In this document: positions 7,701-17,501 of the stretch, one piece after another
Numbering within the stretch: position 1 is the first letter of the stretch
Layout: every line of letters starts with the position of its first letter
Origin: Thermomonas beijingensis
GTDB taxonomy: Bacteria; Pseudomonadota; Gammaproteobacteria; Xanthomonadales; Xanthomonadaceae
Length of the DNA: 64,000 bases
Direction: 5' to 3'
Assembly: GCF_020034655.1 (NCBI RefSeq)
Contig: NZ_JAIQDJ010000001.1
Span: 1,168,874-1,232,873 of the forward strand
The notes under the pieces: model-generated
What the model was told of the DNA's origin: nothing
The model's database searches: none
The model's input: the letters and a program-made list of their open reading frames with translations, nothing else
Translations under genes and position numbers: made by a program

Positions 7701-10066
7701 GGGCGAACCACGCGGGTCAGGCGCAAGGCATTGGCGGTTACCGCCAGTGAAGACAAGGCCATGCCCAGTGCCGCCAACCAAGGGGTGACGTTGCCGGTCG
7801 CGGCCAACGGAATGGCAAGCAAGTTATAACCCAAGGCCCAGGCCAGGTTTTGGCGAATGATACGGCGCGTGCGGCGCGCAATACCCAGTGTGGCCGGCAC
7901 AGTGCCAAGCGCGCTGCCGGCCAGCACGAGATCGGCCGCACGCTGTGCCAATGCAGCACCATCGCCGATCGCCAGCGATACATCGGCACCGGCCAACACC
8001 GGCGCATCATTCAGGCCATCACCCACCATCGCCACCACGCGCCCCTGCTGTTGCAGGCTGCGCACCAGCGCCAGTTTGGCCTCGGGCGTTTGCCGCGCAT
8101 GGGCATTGGCAAGGTCCATGGCGTGGGCGAAGCGCTGCACCGACGCCGGTGCATCACCGCTGGCCAGGTGCAGGGTCACCCCTTGTGTGCGCAGCGCTTG
8201 CAATGCCGCCATCGCATCCTGGCGTTGCTGTTCGACGAAGGCAAAGCGTACGTGTGCGCCGCTGCTATTGGCCAGCCACACCGCGCCATCATCCTCGCCA
8301 GCACCTGCAAACGGGGCGGTGCCGATACGCCAGTGCTGGCCGTCGATCCAGCCCTCCACGCCTTGCCCGGCAATGGCGCGCACGCCGGTGGCGGTAGGGA
8401 TGTTCTCAACCCGTGCAAATGCGGATGCCAAGGGGTGACTGCTGTCGCGTTCCAACGCGGCAGCGATGCGCAGGGCGGTTTGCGCATCCATCCCCGTGCA
8501 GTGATCGATCGTTTGCAGCACGGGCTTGCCATCGCTGAGGGTGCCGGTTTTATCGAATACCACATCGGTCACACGCGCCAGCCGGTCCAGCCCGTCCGGG
8601 CGTACCGACAGCACGCCGATCTTGGCCAGTGCACCATGCGCGGTGGCCAGTGCCGCCGGCACCGCCAGCGACAGTGCGCAGGGGCAGCTGATCACCAGCA
8701 GTGATAGCACTACTTCAAATGCCCGCGCGGGTTCATGCACGCGCCACCACGCATACACCGCAATCGCAGCCAGCAGCAGGCCTGCGACAAACCAGCCGGC
8801 GATGCGTTCGGCACCACGTGCCAACGCCGGACGGTGTGCCTGCGCGGTTTCCACCAGCCGCACCAGTTCGGCCAAGCGGGTCGCTGCGCCCACTTGGGTA
8901 ATGCGGATGCGTGCGGCGTGCTCACGGCAGGCGGTACCGGCATACACGGCAGCCCCGGCGTGTTTGGTTATCGGCGCAGCTTCGCCGGTGAGCAGGGACT
9001 CTTCGAAATGCGCATCGGCATCCAGCAGCACGCCATCGGCGGGGACGGGTTCACCCACCGCCACGCGCACCACGTCTTCCACCGCGAGCGCGTCGATGGG
9101 CACCGATTCGCGGCTGCCGTCGGCCAGTTCGCGGGTGGCAAACGCCGGCCGCGCCCGCGCCAATGCGTCCACCTGTGCCGACGCAATACTGCGTGCGCGT
9201 TGTTCCAATTGACGGGCGACCAACAGCAGGAAAATAAACATCACCGCCGCGTCATACCAGACATGCGTGCCGCCTTGCACGGTCTCCCACGTGCTGGCGG
9301 CCCACGCCAGCAGGGTGGAACCGGCAATCAGGACGTCCATGCCCAGCCGCTTGCCGCGCAACTCGTGCCATGCACCCAGCAGGAATGGCCAGCCGGCCCA
9401 AAACACTACCGGGGTGGACACCATGAAGGTGATCCAGCGGAAAAAATCGCGGGTAGGCAGCGGCATTTGCCCGCGGGTGTCCAGATACAGCGCTTCGGCA
9501 AACATCATCGCCTGCATCGCGCCGATGCCGGCCAAGCCAATGCGCAGCAGGTCGCGATTGCGCTCGCGCCGGCGTGCGGCTTCACGTGCTTCACCGGTGG
9601 CGAGGTAGGGCCGATAACCTAGCGCAGCCAGCCGCGCCAATGGTTTGGATAGCGATGTTTGCGCTGGGTCCCAGGCGATGCGGATGCGCCCGGTAATCGC
9701 GTTTGCACTGGTGTCCAGCACACCGGCTTCACGGGTCAAGGCGCGATCAATCAGCCACGCGCAGGCGGCACAGCGCATACCGTCAGTGAGTAGGGTGATT
9801 TCGCGGCCACCGGCCACGTTGCGGGCATGGCTGGCGAGTAATTCTTCGCGGTCCCACACCGCAAGCGAGGGCGCATCGGCATCTACCCGTCCGGCCGGCG
9901 CGCTGCGCAGGCGGTAGTAGTCGCCCAGATGCGCGTCGCTGATCCAATGCGCCGCCGCAGCGCAGCCGTCGCAGCAAAAAGCCCGTGCACTGCCATCGAA
10001 CTCGGCCTGCACCGGGTGCTGCGGCAAGGGTTCGCCGCAGTGGTGGCAGACGCTGAGCGCAGTCAC
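7697..10066 (-). CDS. ccoI: Cu-transporting P1B-type ATPase CcoI
   Basis: A 789-residue heavy-metal P-type ATPase that exports copper for cbb3 oxidase assembly. A Cys-rich N-terminus (CHHCG, FCCDGC) precedes an HMA-like domain with MRCAAC (Cys 99 and 102). The transmembrane metal site is SCPCALSL, the phosphorylation site DKTGT, and the hinge GDGLNDAP. The likely start is the GTG at 10066, 4 nt after the ccoH stop; an open frame continues upstream to 10276 but only inside ccoH. It ends in an ATGA overlap with ccoS. The Cys-rich N-terminus is characteristic of the CcoI/FixI branch. Confidence 0.92.
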   Translation of the reverse strand: MTALSVCHHCGEPLPQHPVQAEFDGSARAFCCDGCAAAAHWISDAHLGDYYRLRSAPAGRVDADAPSLAVWDREELLASHARNVAGGREITLLTDGMRCAACAWLIDRALTREAGVLDTSANAITGRIRIAWDPAQTSLSKPLARLAALGYRPYLATGEAREAARRRERNRDLLRIGLAGIGAMQAMMFAEALYLDTRGQMPLPTRDFFRWITFMVSTPVVFWAGWPFLLGAWHELRGKRLGMDVLIAGSTLLAWAASTWETVQGGTHVWYDAAVMFIFLLLVARQLEQRARSIASAQVDALARARPAFATRELADGSRESVPIDALAVEDVVRVAVGEPVPADGVLLDADAHFEESLLTGEAAPITKHAGAAVYAGTACREHAARIRITQVGAATRLAELVRLVETAQAHRPALARGAERIAGWFVAGLLLAAIAVYAWWRVHEPARAFEVVLSLLVISCPCALSLAVPAALATAHGALAKIGVLSVRPDGLDRLARVTDVVFDKTGTLSDGKPVLQTIDHCTGMDAQTALRIAAALERDSSHPLASAFARVENIPTATGVRAIAGQGVEGWIDGQHWRIGTAPFAGAGEDDGAVWLANSSGAHVRFAFVEQQRQDAMAALQALRTQGVTLHLASGDAPASVQRFAHAMDLANAHARQTPEAKLALVRSLQQQGRVVAMVGDGLNDAPVLAGADVSLAIGDGAALAQRAADLVLAGSALGTVPATLGIARRTRRIIRQNLAWALGYNLLAIPLAATGNVTPWLAALGMALSSLAVTANALRLTRVVRP

Positions 10067-10070
10067 GGTC

Positions 10071-10601
10071 TTAGGGTTGCGGGCTATCGGGGGGGGCGGT
10101 GTCTTCCACCGCCGGCCGCAACTGGGCGGCCAGTTGGCCCTTGGGCATGCGGCCGCGCAAACGCCACTGTTCGCCTGTTGCCGGTTGCAATTGCAGCAGC
10201 CAATCGTGATCAAGAGCAGGTTTGGCGTCGATGCGCCAGCCGGCTTCGTGCGGGGCAAGTTGCAACACCAGGTCATCGGCTTCGCGGGTGGGATGGTGCA
10301 ACTTCAATTGCAGTGCTGCGCTGTGGTCAAAATCGCCACTGACCGGCAACACTTCGATAAACCCATGTTCCTCGTCATAGCGCGCAATCGCACCCAGCTT
10401 GCGTTGTGCGGCACGCGTATCCGGGCTCAAGTCGGCCTGCTGTGCTTGGCCGGTGCGCTGCACCTTGTCCGGCACCACATCCATCGGGCCGTCGGCATTG
10501 GCGACCACATACATCACCACACTACCGATCACGACAGCACCGACCAGGAGCACCATCAACCAGACGATGGGTTGCCGCCACGGGGAGGTTTTCTGTTCCA
10601 T
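10071..10601 (-). CDS. ccoH: FixH/CcoH family cbb3 oxidase assembly protein
   Basis: A 176-residue protein with one N-terminal membrane helix (residues about 10-34: PIVWLMVLLVGAVVIGSVVMY) and a periplasmic FixH domain. The conserved late motif is present: HHPTREADDLVLQLAP, then a W-containing segment. CcoH stabilises and assembles the cbb3 complex. It lies between ccoG and ccoI in the canonical order. The C-terminus is a short Pro/Asp-rich tail. Confidence 0.85.
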   Translation of the reverse strand: MEQKTSPWRQPIVWLMVLLVGAVVIGSVVMYVVANADGPMDVVPDKVQRTGQAQQADLSPDTRAAQRKLGAIARYDEEHGFIEVLPVSGDFDHSAALQLKLHHPTREADDLVLQLAPHEAGWRIDAKPALDHDWLLQLQPATGEQWRLRGRMPKGQLAAQLRPAVEDTAPPDSPQP

Positions 10602-10665
10602 TGAAATGTCCTTTGTGTGCCCGGCGTGCCGGACACGGCTTTAGAGGATTGACCGGTGGATGGGT

Positions 10666-12240
10666 TCAAACAGGACCGAAGAAGGCGCTGTCCACTCGCT
10701 TCTTGGCACTGCCATCGCTGGCTTCGATCACAAAGGTGACGTCATGCCGGCCCTTGATGGGGCTGTCACTGCCAATCTCGACATCTTGCGCAATCACCTG
10801 ACCGGCCGGGACTTTGACAGCCAGCGGGCTGCCTTTGAGTGCCAGCGGCGACTTGTCGGCCACTTCAATCTGCACGCGGTATACATGATCGGTGTCGGTT
10901 TTGTTGACCAGCTTCAAGGTGTAGCCATTGGCGATGTGGCTGCCTTGCTGTTGATACAGGGCATTGCGGTCACGCAGCACGTCGGCAATCAATGGGCTGC
11001 GATGCACAACGCCCCACACCCAGCCACTCACCAGCGCGGTCAGCAGCAGGCTGTACACAAGAATACGCGGGCGCACCACATGCACGCTTTGACCATCCAG
11101 CGCGTGCTGGGTGGTGTAGCGGATCAGACCGTGCGGCATCCCCATTTTGTCCATCACGTCGTCGCAGGCATCGATGCAAGCGCCACAGGCGATGCACTCG
11201 TATTGCAGGCCATTGCGGATATCAATACCGACCGGGCACACCTGCACGCACATCGTGCAGTCGATGCAATCGCCCAATTCATCGGTTTCAAACTTGGGCA
11301 GAGGCGCGGCCTCGGCATTGGTTTCGAAGGTGATGGTGCCCGCCGCCTGGATCCGAGCTTGCGCGGCGCTGGGGTGTTGACTGGCGCGGAAGACGTAATC
11401 GTAGGCAGTCTTCACATTGAGCAGGCCACGCGCACGCTCCAGTACGCTGACCAAGCCTTTCTTGCGCGGCCCGCGGGGTTCGCCGCGCATCGGGTCATAG
11501 GCGATGATGAGGGTATCGCGGTCGAACATCGCGCTTTGGAAGCGCGCATACGGGCACATGTATTTGCACACCTGCTCGCGCAGGATGCCGGCATTGCCCC
11601 ATGTGGCCAGTGAGTAGAACAGCACCCAGAAGGTTTCCCAGCCGTTCCAGTCCAGCGCAAACATGCGCTGGCCGAGGCTGGCGATCGGGGTGAAAAAGCC
11701 TACAAAGGTGAACCCCGTCCACAGCGCAAACACCAGCCACAGCAGGTGCTTGCTGCCCTTGCGCAGGACTTTCTCGCGGTTCCATGGGCCCGCATCCAGC
11801 TTCATGCGCTTGGCGCGGTCGCCTTCGGTCCAGCGCTCCATCCACAAGAAACATTCGGTCCACACCGTTTGCGGGCAGGCATAGCCGCACCACAAGCGGC
11901 CAGCCAACGCGGTGGTGAAGAACAGGGTGAATGCCAGAATCATCAACAACATCGCCAGCAGGCTGAAATCCTGCGGCCAGAAGGTCAGCCCCCATACATG
12001 GAATTTGCGCGCGGGCAAATCGAACAAGACCGCTTGGCGGCCATGCCATGTCAGCCACGGGAACACGTAATACATGCCCAGCAGCCAGAACACGGCCAGC
12101 TTGCGCAAACGGTCAAAGCGCCCGGTGACATCACGCGGATAGACCTTGCGCTCGCTCACATAGACGGAATCGCCGCCGGTATCCAGCAGATCGATGTCAA
12201 TGCGTTTACTCACGGTGCTGCTACCTGGTTTTGGGTCCAT
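10666..12240 (-). CDS. ccoG: Polyferredoxin-like copper reductase CcoG
   Basis: A 524-residue membrane protein (RdxA/FixG family) that reduces Cu(II) to Cu(I) for cbb3 assembly. Helices carry WCGYACPQTVWTE and CKYMCPYARFQ. The cytoplasmic part holds two 4Fe-4S motifs, CIDCTMCVQVCP and CIACGACIDACD. The C-terminal Ig-like FixG domain spans about residues 400-524. The ATG at 12240 overlaps the preceding small membrane gene by 20 nt; a GTG at 12213 just after that gene's stop is an alternative start. The 64-bp gap to ccoH is the only sizeable gap in the operon. Confidence 0.93.
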   Translation of the reverse strand: MDPKPGSSTVSKRIDIDLLDTGGDSVYVSERKVYPRDVTGRFDRLRKLAVFWLLGMYYVFPWLTWHGRQAVLFDLPARKFHVWGLTFWPQDFSLLAMLLMILAFTLFFTTALAGRLWCGYACPQTVWTECFLWMERWTEGDRAKRMKLDAGPWNREKVLRKGSKHLLWLVFALWTGFTFVGFFTPIASLGQRMFALDWNGWETFWVLFYSLATWGNAGILREQVCKYMCPYARFQSAMFDRDTLIIAYDPMRGEPRGPRKKGLVSVLERARGLLNVKTAYDYVFRASQHPSAAQARIQAAGTITFETNAEAAPLPKFETDELGDCIDCTMCVQVCPVGIDIRNGLQYECIACGACIDACDDVMDKMGMPHGLIRYTTQHALDGQSVHVVRPRILVYSLLLTALVSGWVWGVVHRSPLIADVLRDRNALYQQQGSHIANGYTLKLVNKTDTDHVYRVQIEVADKSPLALKGSPLAVKVPAGQVIAQDVEIGSDSPIKGRHDVTFVIEASDGSAKKRVDSAFFGPV

Positions 12241-12514
12241 TGAAGCGGCTGGCGGGCCGCAGCAGGATCCAAGTGAAAAGGCTGGACGACGCCGTCGCCA
12301 GCCAGAAAGTGAAAAACCCGATGGTATAGCCCAAGCCGCGGGTGATATTGAGCTGCGGGAAGGTGATATCCCGCAGCAACAAAGGGTCGATGAAGGCGAA
12401 GAACACCATTGTCGCTACCCCTGCAGCGAAAAAACTGGGCCAGAGGATGGCCCCGATCCGCTGCGCCATTGGGCGCGGCGGGTGATCGAAGGTTGGGGTA
12501 GTGAAGTCGGTCAT
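12221..12514 (-). CDS. Small membrane protein between ccoP and ccoG
   Basis: A 97-residue protein with two predicted membrane helices: WPSFFAAGVATMVFFAFIDP and YTIGFFTFWLATASSSLFTWILL. It has a short polar N-terminus and a basic C-terminus (RPASRFNGPKTR). Its ATG overlaps the ccoP TGA as ATGA, so it is certainly part of the oxidase operon. I do not recognise a named family. Similar short genes occur at this position in Xanthomonadaceae and some other gammaproteobacterial cco clusters. An accessory or assembly subunit of cbb3 oxidase is the simplest inference. Confidence 0.72.
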   Translation of the reverse strand: MTDFTTPTFDHPPRPMAQRIGAILWPSFFAAGVATMVFFAFIDPLLLRDITFPQLNITRGLGYTIGFFTFWLATASSSLFTWILLRPASRFNGPKTR

Positions 12515-13446
12515 TGTGCGCTTTGGGTACCGGGTTTGGGCGAATGCGACAGCGACCAGACATAAGCGGCCACCAGACGCGAACGTGTATCGCCCAATAC
12601 TGTACCCCAAGCCGGCATCACGCCGTGACGGCCATTGCTGATGGTTTCACGCAAGGCCTCGCGGCTATCGCCATACATCCAATAGCTGTCGGTCAAGTCA
12701 GGGGCACCGACCTTCTGGTCGCCCTTGCCGTCCTTGCCATGGCAGGCCACGCAGATGCCTTCGTACAGGGTTTTGCCACGCGCGGCGGCGTAGTCACTGC
12801 GGGCACTGGCGTCCTTGTCACCCAGTTGATGCACATAGGCGATGACATAGTCCACTGCATCCGGGCCGCCCATGCCTTGCAGGGTCTTGCCCCATGCCGG
12901 CATCACGCCTTCACGTCCATTCAATACGGTGTGCAGGATTTGCTCCGGGCTGCCGCCCCAATGCCAGATCTGGTCGGTCAGGTTGGGGTAGCCCACTGCC
13001 CCCTTGGCCGACGAGCCATGGCAGGTGGAGCAGGTGTTGGCGAAGATCGACTTGCCCAGCTTCAGCGCTTGTGGATTCTGCGCCAACACGTCAATCGCTT
13101 GACCTTTGTATGGCGCGAAGGTTTTTTCCAGCTGCGCATTGGCAATCGCGGCTTCTTGGTCGTGCTCACCTTTCGAGCTCCAATGGCCAAAGCCCTGGTA
13201 GGTGCCAAAACCGCCGTACCAGAATAGATAACCGAAGGCGAACACGATGGCGATGTAAAACCCATTGATCCACCAGCGTGGCATCGGCTTGTTGTACTCG
13301 GTGATGTCGCCATCCCAGTAGTGGCTGGTTTCATCCGGCTTGGGGTCGCCAGGGCGACGCTTGGAGGTCCACCACAGCAACCAGGTGATGCCCAGCAGGT
13401 TGAACAAGATCAGGACGATGACGTACCAATTCCATGCGGTGGTCAT
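12511..13446 (-). CDS. ccoP: cbb3 oxidase diheme cytochrome c subunit CcoP
   Basis: A 311-residue diheme subunit that feeds electrons into CcoO/CcoN. Two N-terminal membrane helices (residues 7-27 and 60-80) flank the conserved HYWDGDITEYNKPMPRWW segment. The heme sites are CSTCH (139-143) and CVACH (232-236), each followed by a Met-containing GVMPAWG ligand loop. Both ends overlap neighbours as ATGA (ccoQ upstream, the small membrane gene downstream). Confidence 0.95.
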   Translation of the reverse strand: MTTAWNWYVIVLILFNLLGITWLLWWTSKRRPGDPKPDETSHYWDGDITEYNKPMPRWWINGFYIAIVFAFGYLFWYGGFGTYQGFGHWSSKGEHDQEAAIANAQLEKTFAPYKGQAIDVLAQNPQALKLGKSIFANTCSTCHGSSAKGAVGYPNLTDQIWHWGGSPEQILHTVLNGREGVMPAWGKTLQGMGGPDAVDYVIAYVHQLGDKDASARSDYAAARGKTLYEGICVACHGKDGKGDQKVGAPDLTDSYWMYGDSREALRETISNGRHGVMPAWGTVLGDTRSRLVAAYVWSLSHSPKPGTQSAQ

Positions 13447-13616
13447 GCGTTGGTCCTCGACGGAGTACTGGCGATCGCTTCGCCCTCAGGCATCTGGTCA
13501 TCCACGGCCAGACGGGCGGTGGCTTCAAAACCGGCGCGCAGCCGAGGCTGCCACGCCCAAATCCAGACGGCGATAAACAACACCATCAATACGATGGTCA
13601 CGATTCCGGACATCAT
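13443..13616 (-). CDS. ccoQ: cbb3 oxidase small subunit CcoQ
   Basis: A 57-residue single-span protein (SGIVTIVLMVLFIAVWIWAW followed by a charged tail), which is the CcoQ pattern. It stabilises the cbb3 complex. The ATG at 13616 follows the ccoO stop by 4 nt, and its TGA overlaps the ccoP ATG. Confidence 0.82.
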   Translation of the reverse strand: MMSGIVTIVLMVLFIAVWIWAWQPRLRAGFEATARLAVDDQMPEGEAIASTPSRTNA

Positions 13617-13620
13617 CTGC

Positions 13621-14235
13621 TCAGCTCCCTCGCGGTGCGTGCTTACCCAGGCCTTGCAGGTAAGCAACCATCGCGTCCAGTTCGGTCTTGCCGGCCACAG
13701 CGGCCGGAGCGGCCTTGATTTCGGCATCGGTGTAGGGATCGCCCAAGCGCTGCAATGCGCGCATATGCGATTGGATGGTGGGGCCATCCACGGTGTTTTT
13801 GGCCAGCCACGGGAACGATGGCATGTTGGATTCCGGCACCACGTCGCGCGGGTTGTTCAAATGCACGCGATGCCAGTCATCGGAATAGCGGCCACCGACT
13901 CGCGCCAGATCCGGCCCGGTACGCTTGGAGCCCCATTGGAACGGGCGGTCGTACACCGATTCGCCGGCCAGCGAGTAGTGGCCGTAGCGCTCGGTTTCAA
14001 ACCGCAGGGTGCGCACCATCTGCGAATGACAGTTGTAGCAACCTTCGCGGATATAGACGTCACGACCGGCCAACTCCAGCGCGGGGTAGGGCTTGACCCC
14101 CGGCAGTGGCTGGATGGTTTCGGCCTGGAACATCAACGGAACGATTTCTGCCAAGCCACCCAAGGACACGGCAATGGCGGCCAAGATCGCCAACAAGCCA
14201 ACATTCTTTTCGATTTTTTCGTGTGCTAGTGCCAT
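13621..14235 (-). CDS. ccoO: cbb3 oxidase monoheme cytochrome c subunit CcoO
   Basis: A 204-residue membrane-anchored cytochrome c. The anchor helix (residues 11-36) is followed by [15 protein letters not shown] (heme Cys 66/69, His 70), the typical CcoO site. The C-terminal half contains the conserved NMPSFPWL axial-Met region. The start at 14235 lies 10 nt after ccoN; upstream in-frame ATGs fall inside ccoN. Confidence 0.95.
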   Translation of the reverse strand: MALAHEKIEKNVGLLAILAAIAVSLGGLAEIVPLMFQAETIQPLPGVKPYPALELAGRDVYIREGCYNCHSQMVRTLRFETERYGHYSLAGESVYDRPFQWGSKRTGPDLARVGGRYSDDWHRVHLNNPRDVVPESNMPSFPWLAKNTVDGPTIQSHMRALQRLGDPYTDAEIKAAPAAVAGKTELDAMVAYLQGLGKHAPRGS

Positions 14236-14245
14236 TGTCTTGTCC

Positions 14246-15685
14246 TCAGGCGCGCGCTTCGCCGGCGTCGGGGGCCAGGATCGGATGGGTGGCGACACCT
14301 TCCGACTGCTGCCAGGTTTTCCACATGTTCCAGGCCATCAGGCACATGCCGCACAGGATCAGTGTGCCACCCAGCAGGCGTCCCAAATAGTACGGGTAGG
14401 TGGCGACCAAACCCTCCACGAAACTGTAGGTCAGGGTGCCATCGGGGTTGGTGGCGCGCCACATCAGGCCCTGGGTGATACCGGCAATCCACATCGACAC
14501 GATGTAGAACACCACGCCGATCGTGTGCATCCAGAAGTGGGTGTCGATCCACTTGGTCGAATACATGCCACCAAGACCCAGCAAGCGCGGGTACAGCGCA
14601 TACAACGAACCAATCGAAATCATCGCCACCCAGCCCAAGGTGCCGGCGTGCACGTGGCCAATGGTCCAATCGGTGTAATGCGACAGCGAGTTGACCGTCT
14701 TGATCGACAGCAGCGGGCCTTCGAAGGTGGCAATCATGTAGAAGCTGATCGCCACGATCAGGAATTTCAGAATCGGGTCGGTGCGCAATTTGTGCCACAC
14801 CCCGGACAGGGTGAGGATGCCGTTCATCGCGCCGCCCCAACTGGGTGCCAGCAGGATCACTGAGAACACCATGCCCACCGACTGTGCCCAGTCAGGCAGG
14901 GCGGTGTAATGCAGGTGGTGCGGGCCGGCCCACATGTAAATGGAGATCAGCGCCCAGAAGTGGACGATGGACAGGCGGTAAGAATAGATCGGGCGTTGCG
15001 CTTGCTTGGGCACGAAGTAGTACATCATCGCCAGATAGCCGACGGTGAGCAGGAACGCCACGCCGTTGTGGCCGTACCACCATTGCGCCATCGCATCGAC
15101 CGCGCCGCTATAGACCGAGTACGATTTCCACAAACCGGCCGGCATCACGATGTTGTTGACGATGTGCAGCAGTGCCACCGCGATCACGTAGGCACCGTAG
15201 AACCAGTTGGCCACGTAGATGTGCTTGGTGCGGCGCTTGACCAAGGTGCCGAAGAACAGCCAGCCATAGGCCACCCAGACGATGGCAATCCACAAGTCGA
15301 TCGGCCATTCCAACTCGGCGTATTCCTTGCTCTGGGTAATGCCCAGCGGCAGGGTGATGACAGCACTGACCATCGCGGCTTGCCAACCCCAGAACACGAA
15401 GCTGGCGAGCTTGTCGGAGATCAGCCGCACGTGGCTGGTCCGCTGCACCACATACAACGAGGTGGCAAACAGTACCGAGCCACCAAAGGCGAAAATCATG
15501 CCGTTGGTGTGCAATGGCCGCAGCCGGCTGTAGGTCAGGTAGGGGATGTCGAAATTGAGCGCCGGCCAGTACAGCTGGGCGGCACACAGCACGCCAACCG
15601 CCATGCCGACGATGCCCCAGATCACGGTGGCAACCGCGAACTGATGCACGACTTTATCGTTGTATGTGCCGGGGATGGCTTGCAT
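14246..15685 (-). CDS. ccoN: cbb3 oxidase catalytic subunit CcoN
   Basis: A 479-residue heme-copper oxidase subunit I of the C family, the O2-reducing, proton-pumping core. There are about 12 helices. Metal-ligand regions include [34 protein letters not shown] and the THFWMH helix. The ATG at 15685 is preceded by GGAG at 8 nt; a GTG at 15706 in the same frame lacks this support. It is first in the operon, and a perfect FNR box is centred 60 bp upstream of the ATG. Confidence 0.95.
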   Translation of the reverse strand: MQAIPGTYNDKVVHQFAVATVIWGIVGMAVGVLCAAQLYWPALNFDIPYLTYSRLRPLHTNGMIFAFGGSVLFATSLYVVQRTSHVRLISDKLASFVFWGWQAAMVSAVITLPLGITQSKEYAELEWPIDLWIAIVWVAYGWLFFGTLVKRRTKHIYVANWFYGAYVIAVALLHIVNNIVMPAGLWKSYSVYSGAVDAMAQWWYGHNGVAFLLTVGYLAMMYYFVPKQAQRPIYSYRLSIVHFWALISIYMWAGPHHLHYTALPDWAQSVGMVFSVILLAPSWGGAMNGILTLSGVWHKLRTDPILKFLIVAISFYMIATFEGPLLSIKTVNSLSHYTDWTIGHVHAGTLGWVAMISIGSLYALYPRLLGLGGMYSTKWIDTHFWMHTIGVVFYIVSMWIAGITQGLMWRATNPDGTLTYSFVEGLVATYPYYLGRLLGGTLILCGMCLMAWNMWKTWQQSEGVATHPILAPDAGEARA

Positions 15686-15738
15686 ACGGTTCTCCGAGGT
15701 AAACACTAAAAGGCTACGCCAAGCACCTTGATCGGTGC

Positions 15739-15752
15739 TTGATCTGGATCAA
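15739..15752. promoter_or_regulatory. FNR/Anr box between ccoN and the fnr-like gene
   Basis: TTGATCTGGATCAA, a perfect TTGAT-N4-ATCAA palindrome. If it acts at -41.5 on the minus strand, transcription of ccoN would begin near 15704, 19 nt ahead of its ATG. For the divergent regulator it lies about 117 bp before the ATG, so autoregulation is possible but less direct. Confidence 0.85.
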
Positions 15753-15862
15753 TTTTGAAAAATCCGCAATCGGTTGCACGGACAAAATGGGCAGCAAGGC
15801 TAGGGAAACTTTTGCCGGAATCGCCCATAATTGTAACTGCCACCTCCCAAAATGTGCAGACC

Positions 15863-16630
15863 ATGACCGAACCTATTCCGCTGGATCTGGCGCGCTTGCG
15901 TCGCACATGTGCGGAATGCTCGTTGCAGATGCTGTGTTTGCCAGCGGGGATGGATGCAGAGGATATCTCGCGGCTGGAGGCGGTAGTGCAGCGCCGCAAG
16001 CCGCTGACAAAAGGCGACAGCCTGTTTCGTGCCGGGGATCCATTGCGTGCGGTGTATGTGGCCAGCGAAGGCGTGTTCAAGACGGTGATGTTGAGCGAGT
16101 CTGGCGAAGAGCATGTGCTGGGGTTCCACCTGCCCGGTGAGTTGTTCGGGCTGGATGCCATCGGTAGCGGCAAACATCGTTGCGAGGCTGTAGCCTTGGG
16201 CGATGCGCGGGTGTGTGAGCTGCCGTACGCACATTTGGCATCGATCGCAACCCAAGTGCCCAGCTTGCAGCACCAGTTGTTGCGGGTCATCGGGCAGAGT
16301 GCGGATCGCGATCAGGATCATGTCGATGTGTTGTCGCGACGCCAAGCCAGCGAGCGCATTGCGATGTTCCTGCATGGCTTGAGTGACCGCTATCGCCGTA
16401 TCGGGCGCGCAGCGGATGATTTTGTGCTGCCAATGAGTCGCGATGAAATTGCACGCTATCTGGGTTTGGTACTGGAAACCGTGAGCCGCGGATTTAGCCG
16501 GCTGCATGAGGACGGCATCATCGAGGTACGCGGGCGGCGCGTACGCATTCTGGATGTCGCGGCGCTGGGTGCGCTGACCCATGGCTGCGAGGGTGGCCAG
16601 CCGCCGCAACGCAGGCGCAGCGGTGGTTGA
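15863..16630 (+). CDS. fnr: FNR/Anr-type oxygen-sensing transcription regulator
   Basis: A 255-residue CRP/FNR-family regulator. The N-terminal cluster motif C16-x2-C19-x5-C25 plus C107 in the cNMP-like domain give the four ligands of an O2-labile 4Fe-4S cluster, as in E. coli FNR. The HTH contains E205, S208 and R209 (LETVSRGFSRL), the E--SR code that reads TTGAT half sites, which matches the boxes in this window. The ATG at 15863 starts MTEPIPLDL; the frame extends to 15755 without support. CATAAT at 15826-15831 may be its -10 box. The name anr would be equally suitable. Confidence 0.92.
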   Translation: MTEPIPLDLARLRRTCAECSLQMLCLPAGMDAEDISRLEAVVQRRKPLTKGDSLFRAGDPLRAVYVASEGVFKTVMLSESGEEHVLGFHLPGELFGLDAIGSGKHRCEAVALGDARVCELPYAHLASIATQVPSLQHQLLRVIGQSADRDQDHVDVLSRRQASERIAMFLHGLSDRYRRIGRAADDFVLPMSRDEIARYLGLVLETVSRGFSRLHEDGIIEVRGRRVRILDVAALGALTHGCEGGQPPQRRRSGG

Positions 16631-16636
16631 GTGCAC

Positions 16637-17494
16637 ATGCGGCGCTTGCTGACCGGCTGGACATCGCGCGATACCTTGATCTTGTTGACAGCGTTGACGA
16701 TGTTGCCCTTGCTCCCCAATCAACCTGTGGACCCGTGGCAGGTCCTCAACCCACGCAAGCTGTGGTTGCTTGGTTTCCTGGTGATGCTGATCGGTGCCGC
16801 CGGGCAAATGGCCCAAAACTGGCTTGGTGCACGCACGGGGTTGTTATTGGCTGGGTTTGCCGGTGGGTTTGCGTCCAGTTCAGCGACCATTGCCGGGCTT
16901 GGTTTGCGGGCCCGGCAACAGCCTGCCCTGGCCTCGGTTTGTGCAGGGGGCGCGGTGTTATCCAATGTCAGTACCATCCTGCAAATGGGCGTGGTGGTGG
17001 GGGTGCTGTCCACGCCCTTGCTGCTGGCCTTGTGGCCGGCGTTACTGCTGGCCGGGTGCGTCATCGCGTTGTTCGCGGTCGTGGCAGCCCGCGCATCTCA
17101 GGTGCAAGCCGCGGCGCCAGAGGCGAGCAATGCTGCGGGCCGCATGTTGGAGCCGCAGCGGGCACTGCTCTTTATGCTGATTGTCGCTGCTGTGTTGCTG
17201 GTCTCGGCGTGGGTGCAGGCGTGGCTGGGGGATGCTGCACTGGATGTGGCTTTGGCGGTGTCTGGGCTGGCCGATGTACACGCCGCCGCGGCCTCCGCCG
17301 CGCAATTGGTGGCCACTGGCCGCATCACTGCCGAAGTGGCATTGCCCGGTATCGCGTTGGCACTGGCTTCCAATTCATTGGTGAAACTGGGGCTGGCGTG
17401 GGCCAGTGGCGGGCGTGGTTACGCCCTGCATTTGTTGCCCGGGATTGCTGCGTTGGTGGTGGCGTTCTGGTTGGCGCTGCTGTGGGTACGCTGA
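16637..17494 (+). CDS. DUF4010 membrane protein lacking an MgtC domain
   Basis: A polytopic membrane protein of about 285 residues with roughly 8 helices, matching the DUF4010 half of MgtC/SapB-DUF4010 proteins (LNPRKLW, GLLLAGFAGGFASSSATIAGLG). The N-terminal MgtC half, about 130 residues in full-length relatives, is missing: the gene starts directly after the fnr stop (GTG at 16631, ATG at 16637). It is either a natural short form or a truncated remnant. Its function is unknown. The position right behind fnr suggests co-transcription. It converges with the SCO gene with 7 bp between stops. Confidence 0.72.
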   Translation: MRRLLTGWTSRDTLILLTALTMLPLLPNQPVDPWQVLNPRKLWLLGFLVMLIGAAGQMAQNWLGARTGLLLAGFAGGFASSSATIAGLGLRARQQPALASVCAGGAVLSNVSTILQMGVVVGVLSTPLLLALWPALLLAGCVIALFAVVAARASQVQAAAPEASNAAGRMLEPQRALLFMLIVAAVLLVSAWVQAWLGDAALDVALAVSGLADVHAAAASAAQLVATGRITAEVALPGIALALASNSLVKLGLAWASGGRGYALHLLPGIAALVVAFWLALLWVR

Positions 17495-17501
17495 GGGGCG
17501 T

